Below the pieces are notes generated by a model that made no database searches, was not told where the DNA came from, and saw only the letters and a program-made list of their open reading frames with translations. Both the position numbers and the translations under genes were made by a program. Below are positions 16,426-25,003 of a DNA stretch of 40,913 nt, piece by piece. Location of the stretch: the NCBI RefSeq assembly GCF_000349565.1, contig NZ_KB714631.1:491352-532264 (forward strand). The letters are read 5' to 3'. Position 1 is the stretch's first letter. Each line of letters begins with the position of its first letter. The stretch is from Curtobacterium flaccumfaciens UCD-AKU. Lineage in GTDB: Bacteria; Actinomycetota; Actinomycetes; Actinomycetales; Microbacteriaceae.

Positions 16426-17268
16426 ATGAGCACCGAGAACCCGCTGAACGACCCCGCTGCCGACCCGTTCGAGGTCGCGCGGGATGCCGCCGCCGTCATC
16501 GCTGAACAGTCCGGCATCGAGCGGCACGACATCGCCCTGACCCTCGGTTCGGGCTGGGGCAAGGCCGCCGACATCATCGGTGAGACCGTGTCCGAGATCC
16601 CGGCCGACCAGGTCCCCGGGTTCAGCGCCTCGGCCGTCCCCGGACACTCCGGCACGATCCGGTCGATCCGCCTCGCCGACGGCCGCCACGCGCTCGTCAT
16701 CGGCGCCCGCACGCACTACTACGAGGGTCACGGCGTCCGCCGGGTCGTGCACAGCGTCCGCACCGCCGCGGCGACGGGTGCCTCGGTCATGGTGCTGACC
16801 AACGGTGCCGGTGGCATCAAGGAACACTGGACGCCCGGCACCCCGGTGCTCATCAGCGACCACATCAACCTGACCGCCGACAGCCCACTCGAGGGCGCGA
16901 CGTTCATCGACCTGACCGACCTGTACTCGGCGCGCCTGCGTGAGATGGCCCGGACGGTCGACCCGTCGCTCGACGAGGGCGTGTACACGCAGTTCCGCGG
17001 CCCGCACTACGAGACCCCGGCCGAGGTCCAGATGGCGAAGGCCATCGGCGGGCACATCGTCGGCATGTCGACCGCGCTCGAGGCCATCGCTGCCCGCCAG
17101 GCCGGCATGGAGGTCCTCGGGTTCTCGCTCATCACGAACCTCGCCGCCGGCATCCAGAAGACGCCGCTGTCGCACACCGAGGTGCTCGAGGCGGGCAAGC
17201 AGGCGGAGCCGGTGATCGCGGACCTGCTCGCACGCGTCGTCACCGCACTCGGGCAGCCGGCGTCGTGA
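16426..17268 (+). CDS. punA: Purine-nucleoside phosphorylase (trimeric type)
   Basis: 280-residue enzyme that splits inosine and guanosine with phosphate into base and ribose-1-phosphate. It belongs to the trimeric, mammalian-like class: LTLGSGWG and VPGHSG (phosphate site), RTHYYEGH, LTNGAGGI, FRGPHYETPAE and VGMSTALEAIAAR, then the base-binding Asn in SLITNLAAGI. ATG start at 16426. Its GTGA overlap with the next gene couples it to the mutase that consumes the pentose-1-phosphate. Confidence 0.95.
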   Translation: MSTENPLNDPAADPFEVARDAAAVIAEQSGIERHDIALTLGSGWGKAADIIGETVSEIPADQVPGFSASAVPGHSGTIRSIRLADGRHALVIGARTHYYEGHGVRRVVHSVRTAAATGASVMVLTNGAGGIKEHWTPGTPVLISDHINLTADSPLEGATFIDLTDLYSARLREMARTVDPSLDEGVYTQFRGPHYETPAEVQMAKAIGGHIVGMSTALEAIAARQAGMEVLGFSLITNLAAGIQKTPLSHTEVLEAGKQAEPVIADLLARVVTALGQPAS

Positions 17269-18941
17269 AGCTCGACCTCGACCGGGTGCTCGGCACCGCG
17301 CGGGCGTGGCTGGCGCAGGACCCCGACCCGGAGACCCGCGACGAGCTGGCCGCGGCGATCGACGAGGCCGCCGACGGTGACGGTCCCGCGGTCCGGGCGC
17401 TCGCCGAGCGGTTCGACGGGCGACTGCAGTTCGGCACCGCCGGACTCCGCGCCGAGCTCGGCTGGGGCCCGCTGCGGATGAACCGCGTCGTCGTGACCCA
17501 GGCGGCGGCGGGGCTCGCACGGTTCCTGATCGAGACCGGGCGTTCGCCGAGCGTCGTCATCGGCTACGACGGCCGGGTGAACTCGGACGTCTTCGCGCGC
17601 GACTCCGCCGAGGTCATGCGGGGTCTCGGACTCGAGGTCACCCTGCTGCCCTCGGCCCTGCCGACGCCGGTGCTCGCGTTCGCCGTCCGGCACCTCGACG
17701 TCGGTGCCGGCGTCATGGTGACGGCGAGCCACAACCCACCGCGGGACAACGGGTACAAGGTCTACCTCGGACAGGACGACGACGGTTCGCAGATCGTGCC
17801 GCCCGTCGACGGCGAGATCGCGGACGCCATCGACGCGGTCGCCGCTGGTTCGGTCGCCGATCTGCCGCGCGGCACCGACTACACCGTGGCGACGTCGGCC
17901 CTGGTCGATGCCTACGTGGCCGCCACGGCCGCGATCGTGCCCGCTCCGGCGCTCCCGGTCGACGAGCAGCCGAAGGTCGTCTACACGGCCATGCACGGCG
18001 TCGGGTGGGAGACCGCGCGTGCGGTGTTCGCCGCGGCGGGGTTCGCCGAGCCGGCGGTCGTCCCGGAGCAGATCGATCCCGACGGTGCGTTCCCCACGGT
18101 GTCCTTCCCGAACCCCGAGGAACCGGGCGCGATGGACCTGGCGATCGCCCGCGGTGTCGCCGTCGGTGCCGACCTGGTGATCGCGAACGACCCCGACGCC
18201 GACCGGCTCGCGCTCGCGATCCCGATCGCCTCGGACGCCGGTGCGCCGTCGTACCGTCGGCTGTCGGGCAACGAGGTCGGCTGGTTGCTGGGGTGGCGGG
18301 CCGCTGCACGGGCGTCCGAGTCCGGCGCGACCGGCACCCTCGCTGCGTCGATCGTCTCGTCGCCCGCGTTGGCCCGGGTGGCTGCGCGCCACGGGCTGGA
18401 GTACCGCGACACCCTGACCGGCTTCAAGTGGGTGTCGCGGGTGCCCGGGCTGCTGTTCGGCTACGAGGAAGCCCTGGGCTACCTGGTCGACCCGTCGGTC
18501 GTGCGCGACAAGGACGGCATCTCGGCGGCGCTGGAGCTGCTGTCGTTGGCGTCGGACCTCGCCACGGCCGGATCGTCGATCGCCGGGCAGCTCGACGCCT
18601 TCGCCGCCGAGTTCGGGGCGTTCGCCTCGGGGCAGGTCGCGACCCGGGTCGACGACCTGTCGCGCATCGGCGAGGTCATGACGTTGCTCCGGTCCACGCC
18701 GCCTGCGTCCCTCGGCGGCCTCGACGTGCACACGGTGACGGACTACTCGGACGGGGTGCAGGGCTTCCCGCCGTCGGACATCCTGCGCTACGACCTGGCC
18801 GGCGACGCACGGGTGATCGTCCGCCCGAGCGGGACCGAGCCCAAGGTGAAGGTCTACATCGACACCGTCGCGAACACCCCCGCCGAGGCCCAGCGCCTGG
18901 TCGACGCCATCGCCGACGCCGTGCGCCCCTTGGTGTCCTAG
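17265..18941 (+). CDS. Phospho-sugar mutase (PGM2-type; likely phosphopentomutase/phosphoglucomutase)
   Basis: 558-residue alpha-D-phosphohexomutase superfamily enzyme. The phosphoserine is S155 in TASHNP, the metal loop DPDADR is at 309-314, the sugar-binding loop is GYEEALGY, and the phosphate-binding loop is RPSGTEPKVKVY near the C-terminus. The N-terminal FGTAGLRAELGWGPLRMN marks the PGM2 subgroup, whose members include phosphopentomutases. As it is translationally coupled to purine-nucleoside phosphorylase (GTG inside GTGA), the likely physiological job is ribose-1-phosphate to ribose-5-phosphate, replacing DeoB. That assignment is inference; glucose-1-phosphate may be an equal substrate. 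Confidence 0.9.
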   Translation: MKLDLDRVLGTARAWLAQDPDPETRDELAAAIDEAADGDGPAVRALAERFDGRLQFGTAGLRAELGWGPLRMNRVVVTQAAAGLARFLIETGRSPSVVIGYDGRVNSDVFARDSAEVMRGLGLEVTLLPSALPTPVLAFAVRHLDVGAGVMVTASHNPPRDNGYKVYLGQDDDGSQIVPPVDGEIADAIDAVAAGSVADLPRGTDYTVATSALVDAYVAATAAIVPAPALPVDEQPKVVYTAMHGVGWETARAVFAAAGFAEPAVVPEQIDPDGAFPTVSFPNPEEPGAMDLAIARGVAVGADLVIANDPDADRLALAIPIASDAGAPSYRRLSGNEVGWLLGWRAAARASESGATGTLAASIVSSPALARVAARHGLEYRDTLTGFKWVSRVPGLLFGYEEALGYLVDPSVVRDKDGISAALELLSLASDLATAGSSIAGQLDAFAAEFGAFASGQVATRVDDLSRIGEVMTLLRSTPPASLGGLDVHTVTDYSDGVQGFPPSDILRYDLAGDARVIVRPSGTEPKVKVYIDTVANTPAEAQRLVDAIADAVRPLVS

Positions 18942-19001
18942 GGCGGGGTGGGCTTCCGCTCGTTCGCGTCGCGCCCTGCTCGCGCCCTGCTCGTTCGTGT
19001 T

Positions 19002-19061
19002 GCGCCCCGCTGCGGGCATTGCGCCCCGACTCTTCGGGGCGCAACGCCCGCAGCGGGGCGC
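19002..19061 (+). terminator. Very long hairpin after the mutase gene
   Basis: Sixty-base hairpin with 27 of 28 positions paired: outer arm 19002-19017 with 19046-19061, one A-C mismatch, inner arm 19019-19029 with 19034-19044, loop CTCT. It ends the punA-mutase operon and is also the left copy of a repeat that recurs after the next gene. Confidence 0.75.
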
Positions 19062-19062
19062 G
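19021..19062. repeat. 42-bp repeat flanking AbiEi/DUF559 gene, left copy
   Basis: Matches 20096-20137 in direct orientation at 35 of 42 positions by eye, including an identical 15-bp end (CCGCAGCGGGGCGCG). The hairpin loop is CTCT here and its complement AGAG in the right copy. Confidence 0.7.
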
Positions 19063-19133
19063 TTGCCCCGCGGCCTGTCCACAGATCGCGCGGACCCCGC
19101 CCACGGTGGCCCGTGCGTCGCGATCATCGGAGC

Positions 19134-20087
19134 ATGGACCACGACCCCATCTCGACCGTCGGCCTCGGGCAGGACCCAGGTCGTGCGTCGGCGATCCGCC
19201 GCGCAGCGGATGCCGGCGCCCTCGTCCGGGTGCACCGTGGCACGTACGTCGGGTCGGGTGAGTGGGCGTCCATGACGGGACGCGAACGACACCGCATGCT
19301 CGTGCGGAGTGTGCTCGCCGGCGGGAGGGGCTCCGTCGTGGTGTCACACCGGTCGGCGGTCGCCATGCTCGGACTTCCGTGGATCGGGGTGTTCGGCGAG
19401 CGTGTCACGGTGACCGATCCGTCCCGGGACCGGGGCCAGGTCAAGCGGAGCATCCAACGCGTCGGCAGCGCCGGTCGGCGACCGTCCTCCGTCCAGGTCG
19501 ACGGCGTGCCCGTCACGACGTTGACCGAGACGGCGGTCGACGTCGCCCTCCGCGAACACCCGTGGCGTGCCATCGTCGTGCTCGACGCGGTCCTGCGGCG
19601 CGGCGTCGAGCGGGCGACGATCCTCGAAGCACTGGGGAATCGCCGTGCTCGGGGGCATCGACGCGCGCGGGAACTGGTCGAGCACGCGGACCCGCTCGCC
19701 GAGTCACCGGGGGAGAGCATCACACGATGGGGTGCGCACGTGCTCGGCGCTCCGGACCCGGTGCTGCAGCAGGAGTTCCGGCACGACGGCATGCTCCGCG
19801 ACCGGGTGGACCTGTGGTTCGCGGAAGCCGGGGTGATCGTCGAGTTCGACGGTCGGGTGAAGTTCGACGACCCGCGGCGAGGGCGGACAGCGGCAGACGC
19901 CCTGGTCGACGAGAAGCGCCGTGAGGACCGTCTCCGCCGCCGCCGTGGGGTCAACGGCTTCGCACGGGTGATGTGGTCGGACGCGATGCCCGCGGGGCAG
20001 CTCCCACGGATCCTGCACGACGCTGGGGTGCCGCTCGGTCCGGACTGGGGTGCCGCCTGGCGTCATGCTGCGAGCCGCGCCCTCTGA
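19134..20087 (+). CDS. AbiEi-like N-terminal domain plus DUF559-type nuclease-fold protein
   Basis: 317-residue protein. Residues 15-40 (SAIRRAADAGALVRVHRGTYV) resemble the winged-helix start of AbiEi-type antitoxins. The C-terminal part from ESPGESITR (about 190) to FARVMW resembles the DUF559/Vsr-like PD-(D/E)XK fold: D226 in RVDLWF, E237 and D239 in VEFDGRVK, K243, then an EKRREDRLRR helix. No AbiEii toxin gene is adjacent, so this is not an intact type IV toxin-antitoxin pair. The function is unknown; such proteins are common and multi-copy in actinobacteria. ATG 19134 has GGAG just upstream. Its neighbours are metabolic genes, and both sides carry related hairpin repeats, which suggests insertion as a cassette. 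Confidence 0.75.
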   Translation: MDHDPISTVGLGQDPGRASAIRRAADAGALVRVHRGTYVGSGEWASMTGRERHRMLVRSVLAGGRGSVVVSHRSAVAMLGLPWIGVFGERVTVTDPSRDRGQVKRSIQRVGSAGRRPSSVQVDGVPVTTLTETAVDVALREHPWRAIVVLDAVLRRGVERATILEALGNRRARGHRRARELVEHADPLAESPGESITRWGAHVLGAPDPVLQQEFRHDGMLRDRVDLWFAEAGVIVEFDGRVKFDDPRRGRTAADALVDEKRREDRLRRRRGVNGFARVMWSDAMPAGQLPRILHDAGVPLGPDWGAAWRHAASRAL

Positions 20088-20088
20088 T

Positions 20089-20124
20089 GGTCATCGCGCC
20101 CCGAAGAGTCGGGGCGCGATGACC
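20089..20124. terminator. Perfect bidirectional hairpin between AbiEi-like gene and accA
   Basis: 16-bp perfect stem (20089-20104 with 20109-20124), loop AGAG, 2 bp after one stop and 43 bp before the stop of the convergent carboxylase gene. It can serve both strands. Confidence 0.75.
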
Positions 20125-20137
20125 GCAGCGGGGCGCG
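20096..20137. repeat. 42-bp repeat flanking AbiEi/DUF559 gene, right copy
   Basis: Direct-orientation partner of 19021-19062. The copies lie 1,075 bp apart and bracket exactly one gene. Confidence 0.7.
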
Positions 20138-20166
20138 GCTCGAGCGGACGGGAGGGAACCCGCGCG

Positions 20167-21954
20167 CTACGCGAGCTCGAGCAGCACGTGACCGGACGAG
20201 ACCGTCTGGCCGACCGGGGCGTTCAGCCCGGTGACGACACCGTCCTTGTGGGCCTGCACGGGCTGCTCCATCTTCATGGCCTCGAGCACGACGAGCAGGT
20301 CGCCCTTCACCACGGTGTCACCCTCGGCGACCGCGAGCTTCACCACGGTGGCCTGCATGGGCGACGCCACGGACGACCCGGACTTCGCCAGACCGCCACG
20401 GACGGCCGACGAGCGGCGCTTCGGGGGAGCGGTGGGCCCGGCGGGACGACGACCGGCGACACCGGCACCGGCAGCACCGCCACCGACGATCGACGGCATG
20501 GTGACCTCGATGCGCTTGCCCTGCACCTCGACGACGACGCTGTCGCGCGCAGCCGGGGCCGGCAGTTCCTCGGGGGAGCCGCTCCACGCCGGGATCTCGT
20601 TGACGAAGTCGGTCTCGATCCACTGCGTGTACACCGAGAACGGCGCGGAGTCGTCGGTCGCGAACGCCGGGTCGGACACCACGGCACGGTGGAACGGGAG
20701 CACGGTCGGCAGGCCGGTGACCTCGAACTCGGCCAGTGCGCGTCGGGAACGCTCGAGCGCCTCGGCACGGGTGGCGCCGGTGACGATCAGCTTCGCGAGC
20801 ATCGAGTCGAACGAGCCGGACACGACGTCACCCGCGACGACACCCGAGTCGACGCGGACGCCGGGGCCGGACGGTGCGTTGAACGCGTGCACGGGGCCGG
20901 GCGCGGGGAAGAAGTTGCGGCCCGGGTCCTCGCCGTTGATGCGGAACTCGAACGAGTGTCCACGCGGTTCCGGGTCCGAGTAGTCGAGCACGCCGCCCTC
21001 GGCGATGCGGAACTGCTCGCGCACCAGGTCGATGCCGGTGACCTCTTCGGACACGCAGTGCTCGACCTGCAGGCGGGTGTTCACCTCGAGGAACGACACG
21101 GTGCCGTCGGCGCCGATGAGGAACTCGCAGGTGCCGGCACCGACGTAGCCGACCTCGCGCAGGATCGCCTTCGACGACTCGTACAGCGCGGTCTGCTGCT
21201 CGGGCGTCAGGTACGGCGCCGGGGCTTCCTCGACGAGCTTCTGGTGGCGACGCTGCAGCGAGCAGTCGCGGGTGGAGACCACGACGACGTTGCCGTGCTC
21301 GTCCGCCAGGCACTGGGTCTCGACGTGGCGCGGCTTGTCCAGGTACTTCTCGACGAAGCACTCGCCGCGACCGAACGCGGCGATCGCCTCGCGCGTGGCG
21401 GACTCGAACTGCGAGGCGACCTCGTCGCGGGTCCGTGCGACCTTCAGCCCGCGGCCACCGCCACCGAACGCCGCCTTGATGGCGACCGGCAGGCCGACCT
21501 CGTCGGCGAACGCGATGACCTCGGAGGCGTCCTTGACGGGCTCGATGGTGCCGGGAGCGAGCGGCGCGCCGACCTTCTCGGCGACGTGGCGCGCGGAGAC
21601 CTTGTCGCCGAGGCGCTCGATCGAGTCCGGCGACGGTCCGATCCAGACGAGCCCGGCGTCGATGACGGCGCGGGCGAAGTCGGCGTTCTCGGCCAGGAAC
21701 CCGTAGCCCGGGTGCACGGCGTCCGCACCGGAGCGGCGGGCGACCGAGATGATCTTGTCGATGACCAGGTACGTGTCGGCGCTCGTGGTGCCGTTCAGCG
21801 CGTAGGCCTCGTCGGCGAGGCGGGCGTGCTGGGCATCGCGGTCCTGGTCGGCGTAGACCGCGACCGATGCCTTGCCCGCGTCGCGGGCCGCGCGGATGAT
21901 GCGGACGGCGATCTCGCCGCGGTTCGCGATGAGGACCTTGCTGATACGGGGCAT
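20167..21954 (-). CDS. accA: Acyl-CoA (acetyl-/propionyl-CoA) carboxylase alpha subunit: biotin carboxylase plus BCCP
   Basis: 595-residue biotin enzyme subunit of the actinobacterial AccA3 type. The biotin carboxylase begins with [20 protein letters not shown] and has the ATP-grasp glycine loop ([13 protein letters not shown]) and [10 protein letters not shown]. The C-terminal BCCP domain carries EAMKMEQPV with biotinylated K561. It charges biotin with CO2 for transfer by the beta subunit encoded at 28194-29789. A Pro/Ala-rich linker lies between the domains. ATG 21954 is chosen because [14 protein letters not shown] is the family start and a TACGCT box lies 8 nt upstream. Convergent with the AbiEi-like gene. 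Confidence 0.95.
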   Translation of the reverse strand: MPRISKVLIANRGEIAVRIIRAARDAGKASVAVYADQDRDAQHARLADEAYALNGTTSADTYLVIDKIISVARRSGADAVHPGYGFLAENADFARAVIDAGLVWIGPSPDSIERLGDKVSARHVAEKVGAPLAPGTIEPVKDASEVIAFADEVGLPVAIKAAFGGGGRGLKVARTRDEVASQFESATREAIAAFGRGECFVEKYLDKPRHVETQCLADEHGNVVVVSTRDCSLQRRHQKLVEEAPAPYLTPEQQTALYESSKAILREVGYVGAGTCEFLIGADGTVSFLEVNTRLQVEHCVSEEVTGIDLVREQFRIAEGGVLDYSDPEPRGHSFEFRINGEDPGRNFFPAPGPVHAFNAPSGPGVRVDSGVVAGDVVSGSFDSMLAKLIVTGATRAEALERSRRALAEFEVTGLPTVLPFHRAVVSDPAFATDDSAPFSVYTQWIETDFVNEIPAWSGSPEELPAPAARDSVVVEVQGKRIEVTMPSIVGGGAAGAGVAGRRPAGPTAPPKRRSSAVRGGLAKSGSSVASPMQATVVKLAVAEGDTVVKGDLLVVLEAMKMEQPVQAHKDGVVTGLNAPVGQTVSSGHVLLELA

Positions 21955-21962
21955 GACACAGC

Positions 21963-21968
21963 AGCGTA
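21963..21968 (-). promoter_or_regulatory. -10 box of accA (leaderless-type)
   Basis: On the minus strand TACGCT ends 8 nt before the ATG at 21954; no ribosome-binding site is seen. Confidence 0.45.
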
Positions 21969-22033
21969 TTCGTGCGGCGTGCGTGCGTTTTGACTGACGC
22001 CCACAAAGAAGCACCCGGATCAGGTGCGGATGT

Positions 22034-22828
22034 CTACAGTGCCCACAGATCGTGCCAGTCGATGCCGAAGCCACGCAGGAGCATCGAGCGCAGCATCGGC
22101 AGGGACATCCCGATCACCGCGGACGGTGCCCCGTCGATCCGCGTGATGTACGCGGCGGCCCGGCCGTCGATGGTGAACGCGCCGGCGACCTCGAGCGGCT
22201 CGCCGGTCGCGACGTACGCGTCGATCTCGTCGGGGGACACGTCGTCGGCGAAGGTCAGCACCGCGCTGTCGACGGCGACCACGCGGTCGCCGTCGGCGGC
22301 CAGCGCCGACCCGCCGGGGGCGACGTCGCCGAGCTCGGGGACGCCGGCGGCGGACGTGACCAGGGACCGGACGGGAGGCACGGTGCGGGCCGGTCCCGTG
22401 CCTCCAGGCCGTCCCGTGGTCGGCTCCAGGTCCGGGCGCCGGTCGTCCCGTCGCCGGTCGATCACGCAGTGCCCGCTCCACAGCGTGCCGCCGCCGGCGG
22501 CCAGCATCTGCCGCCAGCGCTCGCGCGCGACCTCCGGGTCGTGCGGCTTGCCGTACAGCTGCCCGTCGACCTCGAAGGCGGAGTCGCCGCCGAACACGAC
22601 CCCGTCGACCGGCGACCCGGCCACCGTGGCGTCCGCGACGGCCGACGCCTTCGCGACGGCGAGGAGCGAGACGAGTTCCGGACCGGTCAGGTCGCGGCCG
22701 AGCGATGCCGCGGCGTCGGCGCCGACGGCGTCCTCGTCGACCCCGGGGGACACGAGGACGGGTTCGATCCCGGACTGGGCGAGGAGTGCTCGGCGGGCGG
22801 GGGATGTACTCGCGAGGTACAGACGCAT
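22034..22828 (-). CDS. maf: Maf-family nucleotide pyrophosphatase with a large insertion
   Basis: 264-residue Maf/YhdE-family protein, about 55-60 residues longer than usual. Maf enzymes hydrolyse (d)NTPs, often modified or dTTP/UTP, to monophosphates. It opens with [14 protein letters not shown] (the substrate loop), has [16 protein letters not shown] with the catalytic Asp region, [10 protein letters not shown], and ends in the family block [29 protein letters not shown]. The extra segment is residues about 125-181, inserted between CVID and [11 protein letters not shown]. It is Arg/Gly/Pro-rich and the DNA under residues 139-154 forms a hairpin resembling intergenic terminators. The reading frame is intact, so a functional protein is likely. 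ATG 22828 lies only 14 bp from the divergent methyltransferase start. Confidence 0.9.
   Translation of the reverse strand: MRLYLASTSPARRALLAQSGIEPVLVSPGVDEDAVGADAAASLGRDLTGPELVSLLAVAKASAVADATVAGSPVDGVVFGGDSAFEVDGQLYGKPHDPEVARERWRQMLAAGGGTLWSGHCVIDRRRDDRRPDLEPTTGRPGGTGPARTVPPVRSLVTSAAGVPELGDVAPGGSALAADGDRVVAVDSAVLTFADDVSPDEIDAYVATGEPLEVAGAFTIDGRAAAYITRIDGAPSAVIGMSLPMLRSMLLRGFGIDWHDLWAL
22369..22416. repeat. Terminator-like hairpin inside maf
   Basis: Perfect 10-bp arms GGAGGCACGG (22374-22383) and CCGTGCCTCC (22396-22405), with further outer pairing. The 45 bases 22372-22416 match 27453-27497 (hairpin after the kinase operon) at 35 positions without gaps. It lies in the Maf insertion. Confidence 0.7.
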
Positions 22829-22842
22829 GGGACCATCTCACC

Positions 22843-24102
22843 ATGGGTGAATCCGTCGGCACGCTGCTCGAACTCGACGTCACCGGGATCGCCCACGGCG
22901 GCATCTCGGTGGCACGGCACGAAGGACGGGTGGTCTTCGTCTCGGACGCGATCCCCGGGGAGCGCGTCGTCGCCCGGGTGACCGAGGACCGCAAGAAGTC
23001 GTTCTGGCGCGCCGACACGGTCCGTGTCCTGACGCCGAGCGAGCACCGCGTGGACCACGTCTGGCCCGAGGCCGCGCTCGAGCGTGACCCCGAGACGCGC
23101 CCGGGTGGTGCCGAGTTCGGCCACATCGCCCTCGCACACCAGCGCACGCTGAAGCACGACGTCCTCGTCGACTCGTTCGCACGCTTCGCACGGATGGACC
23201 TCGCCGAGGTGCTCGGCCACGACGTCGTCGTCGAGGCCGCGCCCGGCGACGACGCGGCGAACGGGCTCGGCTGGCGCACCCGTGTCCGACTGCACGTCGA
23301 CGAGCAGGGCACCGCCGGCCCCTTCGCCGCCCGCTCCCACTCCGTGATCCCGGTCGCCAGCCTGCCGCTCGCGACCCCCGTCGTGCAGCAGAGCGCCCCG
23401 CTCGGCCGTGGTGCGCTGCCGGGCTCGTCGGTCATCGACGTCCTCGCGCCGAGCGGTTCCGAGGGGGCACGGCTCGTCATCGACGACCAGAAGCCCACCG
23501 TGGTGACCGAGGTCGTGGGGGAGCGCACCTTCCAGGTCGACGACAACGGGTTCTGGCAGGTGCACCGTGCCGCCGCTTCCGTGCTGACCGAGGCCGTGCA
23601 GGACCTGGTCGACCGCGACCGCCTCGACCCCGAGGGCACCCACCTCGACCTGTACGGCGGTGTCGGTCTGCTCGCCGCCGCACTCGGCGACCTGGTCGGC
23701 CCGAAGGCGCGCATCACGAGCGTCGAGAGCGCCGCCCGTGCCACCGAGCACGCGCAGGAGAACCTGTCCGAGTGGCTCGGCGCACGTGCCGAGACCGGCC
23801 GGGTCGACCGCTGGCTGACGAACACCGTGGCCAACGCCTCGCGCGCCGAGAAGGACCGCTTCCGCGCCGGCACGGTCGTGCTCGACCCGCCGCGCTCCGG
23901 CGCCGGGCGGGACGTGGTCGTGCAGATCGCCGCGCTCCAGCCGGAGCAGGTCGTCTACGTGGCGTGCGACCCGGTGGCACTGGCACGCGACGTCGCGACG
24001 TTCGCCGACCTGGGGTACCGGCTCGAGGCCCTGCGGGCCTTCGACCTGTTCCCGCACACCCACCACCTGGAAGCCGTCGCGCGCCTGGTCCCCACGCGCT
24101 GA
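22843..24102 (+). CDS. TrmA/RlmD-family RNA m5U methyltransferase
   Basis: 419-residue class B RNA methyltransferase that would add a methyl group to C5 of uridine in rRNA or tRNA. An N-terminal TRAM RNA-binding domain (ELDVTGIAHGGISVARHEGRVVF) is followed by the Rossmann SAM domain (LDLYGGVGLLAAALG), the LDPPRSGAG motif and the catalytic Cys C375 in VYVACDPVALARD. The four-cysteine iron-sulfur cluster of RlmD is not apparent. The exact RNA target cannot be inferred. ATG 22843 begins the TRAM sequence; no ribosome-binding site is visible. Divergent from maf with a 14-bp gap. Confidence 0.9.
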   Translation: MGESVGTLLELDVTGIAHGGISVARHEGRVVFVSDAIPGERVVARVTEDRKKSFWRADTVRVLTPSEHRVDHVWPEAALERDPETRPGGAEFGHIALAHQRTLKHDVLVDSFARFARMDLAEVLGHDVVVEAAPGDDAANGLGWRTRVRLHVDEQGTAGPFAARSHSVIPVASLPLATPVVQQSAPLGRGALPGSSVIDVLAPSGSEGARLVIDDQKPTVVTEVVGERTFQVDDNGFWQVHRAAASVLTEAVQDLVDRDRLDPEGTHLDLYGGVGLLAAALGDLVGPKARITSVESAARATEHAQENLSEWLGARAETGRVDRWLTNTVANASRAEKDRFRAGTVVLDPPRSGAGRDVVVQIAALQPEQVVYVACDPVALARDVATFADLGYRLEALRAFDLFPHTHHLEAVARLVPTR

Positions 24103-24211
24103 GGGCCGGGGCTCGTTCGACCGCCGTTCCTTGCGTGTCGGGGTGTCCACCAATAGGCGGACCGACCAGCGTGGCGCGGCCGAGAAGCCCCGCACCTGAG
24201 TCCGGGCTGGG

Positions 24212-24217
24212 TATCCT
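24212..24217 (+). promoter_or_regulatory. Possible -10 box for the response regulator operon
   Basis: TATCCT about 62 nt upstream of the GTG at 24279. The 176-bp gap after the methyltransferase gene has no other feature I can name. Confidence 0.35.
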
Positions 24218-24278
24218 GGGTCGTTGATGGCACTCCGGTTTCAGGGGCCGGCGTCGCGCATCGGAACGAGAGGCCACA

Positions 24279-24998
24279 GTGGCAGCAGGAACGACAACCA
24301 CCAGCACCGAGACGTCAGGGGCGGCCACCAGGCCGGTCCGGGTCGCGATCGTCGACGACCACGAGTCCGTCCGACTCGGGATCCAGGCGGCGTGCCAGAA
24401 CGAGGGGTTCGAGGTGGTGCTCACCGCCGCCAGCGTCCCCGAGTACGTCCAGAACCTCGACGGGCGAGAGGTCGACGTCGTCGTCCTCGACCTGTCCCTC
24501 GGTGACGGCTCGACCGTCACCGAGAACGTCAAGGGCGTGCAGGGGACGGGATCGGCGGTGCTCGTGCACTCCATCGCGGACCGGGTCGCCAACGTGCGTG
24601 AGGCGCTCGCAGCAGGGGCTGCCGGCGTCATCCCGAAGTCCTCCGCCACCAAGACGGTGATGGCCGCGGTCGCCACCGTCGCACGGGGCGACGTGCTCAA
24701 CAACCTCGAGTGGGCGAGCGCCATCGACGCCGACCGTGACTTCGCGAAGGCGCAGCTCGGCCGCCGCGAGCGCGAGATCCTGCACCTCTACGCCTCGGGG
24801 CTCCCGCTCAAGCTCGCCGCCCAGCAGCTCGGCATCGGCTACTCGACGGCGCGTGAGTACCTCGACCGGATCCGGGTGAAGTACGTCGAGGTCGGCCGCC
24901 CGGCCCCGACGAAGGTCGACCTGCTGCGTCGGGCCGTCGAGGACGGGATCCTCCCGGGGCTCGACTCGGGCATCGACCCCGACGGCGACGGTCGCTGA
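24279..24998 (+). CDS. LuxR/NarL-type response regulator
   Basis: 239-residue transcription regulator. The receiver domain (about residues 19-135) has the acidic pair D26/D27 in VAIVDDHESVR, the phosphorylated Asp D71 in VVVLDLSLGDG and the conserved Lys K120. The C-terminal LuxR-type helix-turn-helix (about 160-220) reads LGRREREILHLYASGLPLKLAAQQLG. The HTH is slightly unusual in its YSTAREYLDRIRVKY recognition region. GTG start with GAGAGG upstream. It is followed after 5 bp by the histidine kinase gene, its probable partner. Confidence 0.93.
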   Translation: MAAGTTTTSTETSGAATRPVRVAIVDDHESVRLGIQAACQNEGFEVVLTAASVPEYVQNLDGREVDVVVLDLSLGDGSTVTENVKGVQGTGSAVLVHSIADRVANVREALAAGAAGVIPKSSATKTVMAAVATVARGDVLNNLEWASAIDADRDFAKAQLGRREREILHLYASGLPLKLAAQQLGIGYSTAREYLDRIRVKYVEVGRPAPTKVDLLRRAVEDGILPGLDSGIDPDGDGR

Positions 24999-25003
24999 CA
25001 CGG

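Noticed and set aside
19134..20087. Complete type IV toxin-antitoxin system
   Set aside because: No AbiEii nucleotidyltransferase toxin gene is adjacent on either side.
24224..24505. Alternative start at TTG/ATG 24224-24229 for the response regulator
   Set aside because: It lies in a different frame from the receiver domain. The GTG at 24279 has a ribosome-binding site and the right frame.
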